From the NCBI GenBank assembly GCA_013399855.1, contig VXAY01001039.1, forward strand, positions 325 through 64,324: a stretch of 64,000 bases of DNA. The letters are read 5' to 3'. Both the position numbers and the translations under genes were made by a program. This DNA comes from Oxyruncus cristatus. Taxonomy: Eukaryota > Chordata > Aves > Passeriformes > Cotingidae. The notes beneath the pieces were generated by a model. The model was not told where the DNA came from. It made no database searches and was given only the letters and a program-made list of their open reading frames with translations. Of the stretch, positions 61,665-64,000 are shown one piece after another; the stretch's first letter is position 1; every line of letters begins with the position of its first letter.

Positions 61665-63887
61665 TATTTTCCATACTGGAAGTCTATAACTTCCAAAACT
61701 GAAAATGTTTTAAATTTCTTTAGTTACAGTATGCTGTCTATGCACAGTTTGCTTCAAGAAAAGGATCCATGTAGACAACTTTTAAATATGAAGATACAGC
61801 ATTCATCTAAAATCATAAATAATGTAAAAAACACCCCACTCTTAGGAAAGCCTATAAAGAATTGTTTGTTAAGACAGCATTGAACAGGCCCAAGTTAAGC
61901 TAGTATGTTCACATGTAAGTAATAGAATCCCCTGTTCACCTGGTGTTTGGATTCTTGTTTGCATCACTGGTGTTGTGCTAGCAAAAGCATGTCTTGGTAT
62001 TCAAAGAGAGAAAAAAGGCAAATTAAATAGGTAAAATGTTTACTATCAAATATTATCAAAAATTGAGTTTTTCAGTGAAGAACATCAAGACATTTTCTAA
62101 ACAAAATGAGGGAATGTTGGAAAAAATACCTTTTAAAACAACCAAATGAATAAGAAACACTCCTGGACAAAGCAGCATAAGAAAACATACAGGAAGAGGC
62201 CAAGCACCTTTTTTACACTGTTCAGTTTCTACTGCAGTTCTGAAACTTTTATTAGTTGTTGCACAATACCAAAGTCTGCTTTGCTGGGTATCTATATTTT
62301 TCACAGTAGTCTCTTGAGTTTCCAAGGCAGTGTACTTTTTTTCCAGTGTCAGTCTATTTTAATAGAAACTGTCCATTGTGAAATGGAGGCACAGAATTGT
62401 AGCAATTACATGGAGCCTTAGACATAAGTCTAGAAAAGATGACAAGATTTTACTTTAACCATGAATACATCCATCTGAGATTGACCTGGGAAAGCTGTTT
62501 CAAGATTGCTTAAGGCAATGCTTGCATTTGCTAAAAAGGATAATGATATGGCCTCCAAATTTATCAGGCACTGAAAAAGAACCCTTGTCTGAGGTGGAGA
62601 GGTTGGCAGCTGTCAGAGTGTAATTCTGCATCTGGCAAACTCTTGCCCTGCAATTCAGGTCAATGTGAACAGAATGCAGAAGTTTGTAAGCAAGTAGATG
62701 TTTGTCAGCATATGAACAACAGATCATACATACAGGCTGCAGTATCTTCAACCATCTAATGTTAGTTTAGCTATGGAGAAATAAATTTAAAAGATGCTGG
62801 TTTCTAGTTAACTGTTTACCTGCAGCTGTACATTCTAAATGGTGGCTTCCAAGCATAAGGGTGAAATTCTCAGATTTTATATTTCCAGCTTTATTATTTG
62901 GAACTGTTTTAAAAATACCCACATAACTATCTTCTTTATCTAAAACACCTGGACAAAGCCACTTGTTCCAGAACAAGGGCCAAATCTAGCTCCAGCATGT
63001 GGGATTATAAAAGAAAATGGTGTTTTAGGAAATTCCCGATGTGAGCTAAAGGAATCTTTCTAGCGCTCCATCATGACTTCAGTTCTACTTCCTTGTGATC
63101 AGAAGATGTGCAATGTATGGCTGTTATTGACCTGCCAAAATGTACCTATTCTCATTTTCTTCATCCTCTCTTACATGATGTTACCACAGTGTGTTTTTTG
63201 CAAGAAAACCAGATAAGCTGCAAGTCCTGTCTTATGATGAAAGCTATTACTAGGTTTGCAGATTACAGCAAGACTGACAGTCCACCGATTAGGTTCATAC
63301 TGAAGCTATTTGGCATCTGAGAATAAAGCAACTGAAGCAAAAAATTTAGTACACAATAATTACCTTCCCCCTAAGCTTTCAGGTAACTCAATGAACAGAA
63401 GAAGCTGGTCTGTCTGAAGTGTAAAAACCGAGTCAGAGCATTCTGCAATGTGCCTCTAAGCTAATATTCACATTTTTGCCTATGTTTTTCCCAGTTTCCA
63501 GTGACACTCTCTGGAGTGATAGACTCATTCTTCAGATACAGCCTTCATCCAATCATTTGCATTTCCATTTGAAATCCTTAACATCTGGGCCAGAATATTA
63601 AAAAATGTTAAGACAAGCATATTTACACAAACATCTAACTTCTTGTGTCCTGCAGTCTGTGAAAGTCTCTGGTATTTATGTATGCCAGGCTGGGCAAAAG
63701 CACAAACCTGGAGCTCGTTCCTCTCAAGGTGGGCACTTGAAAGGATGTACACCAGTTTTAGTCAGAAATTTAAACCGTATGTGAGGACTCAACTAAACAG
63801 TCAAGAAGAGCAGGAGCTCAAAGCACCCATTACACACAAGTGGAGTTATAGAAATTGACCTTTATTTAGTAATCAGTTTCTTTAACC

Positions 63888-63901
63888 TTTTTTTTTTTTT
63901 T
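63888..63901. repeat. Poly-T run
   Basis: Fourteen thymines ending in GATACAAAG. One of many homopolymer runs in the window; no element body recognised next to it. Confidence 0.85.
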
Positions 63902-64000
63902 GATACAAAGTGACATTTTCATTTAGTACTGAAAAATCCATGTCAGAACAGTACCTGTCTGTTTCAGTTGTACCACTGGAGTCTACTCTGATCTCAAACT

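Larger units (their letters stand above)
54119..64000. other. Non-coding stretch to window end
   Basis: No supported exon. Frames up to 108 codons (60,080) and 91 codons (62,146, with an overlapping 89-codon minus frame) lack good splice sites or protein-like composition. The patch 59,420-59,860 is GC-richer and open in both strands, which argues against either being coding. AT-rich unique blocks with homeodomain-type cores occur near 57,560-57,720 and 60,650-60,720. An AGCAGGGGGTAGCA stretch at 58,048 faintly resembles a CTCF core. Confidence 0.5.

Noticed and set aside
1..64000. Endogenous retrovirus, CRISPR array, tRNA, rRNA or bacterial operon
   Set aside because: No conserved retroviral or transposase motifs, no direct-repeat/spacer array, no cloverleaf I could fold, and no dense same-strand long ORFs were seen.

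Overview
The window looks like vertebrate nuclear DNA, most likely from a bird or other sauropsid. It is AT-rich with long stretches free of extended open reading frames. It has a CpG-rich edge at position 1, short A/T homopolymers and microsatellites, a few worn MIR-type SINE remnants and one probable ancient amniote repeat. I recognise no LINE-1, Alu, CR1 tail, retroviral gene, prokaryotic gene or CRISPR array. The species is an inference; I cannot name it.

Layout. Positions 1-200 are a dense CpG patch with long G runs and a small start-codon-plus-splice-donor arrangement (ATG at 32, GT at 43). This could be the 5' end of a plus-strand gene whose promoter lies upstream of the window. From about 200 to 36,900 the sequence is mostly non-coding, intronic or intergenic. 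It holds AT-rich blocks with homeodomain, POU or PBX-like motifs that resemble distal enhancers, plus short tandem repeats, hairpins and two isolated exon-like segments. From about 36,900 to 54,100 there is a string of short plus-strand exon-like segments. Eight of them can be chained with matching reading phase to an in-frame stop at 54,118. I do not recognise the hypothetical protein. The same interval also holds two exon-like segments on the minus strand, so the strand of any real gene is unsettled. An assembly gap of 85 N lies inside a poly-A run at 39,332-39,416. From 54,119 to the end nothing convincing is coding.

No ORF is long enough to stand alone; the longest is 160 codons and similar lengths are expected by chance in 64 kb of AT-rich DNA. 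Every exon call is therefore a hypothesis resting on splice-site shape, open frame and phase, with no homology search behind it. The most interesting points to test are the phase-compatible exon chain, the motif-rich blocks at 9.0-9.3, 27.4-27.7, 38.8-39.1 and 45.2-45.5 kb, the apparent scarcity of transposons, and several perfect inverted repeats, including a shared-arm double hairpin at 12.06 kb.
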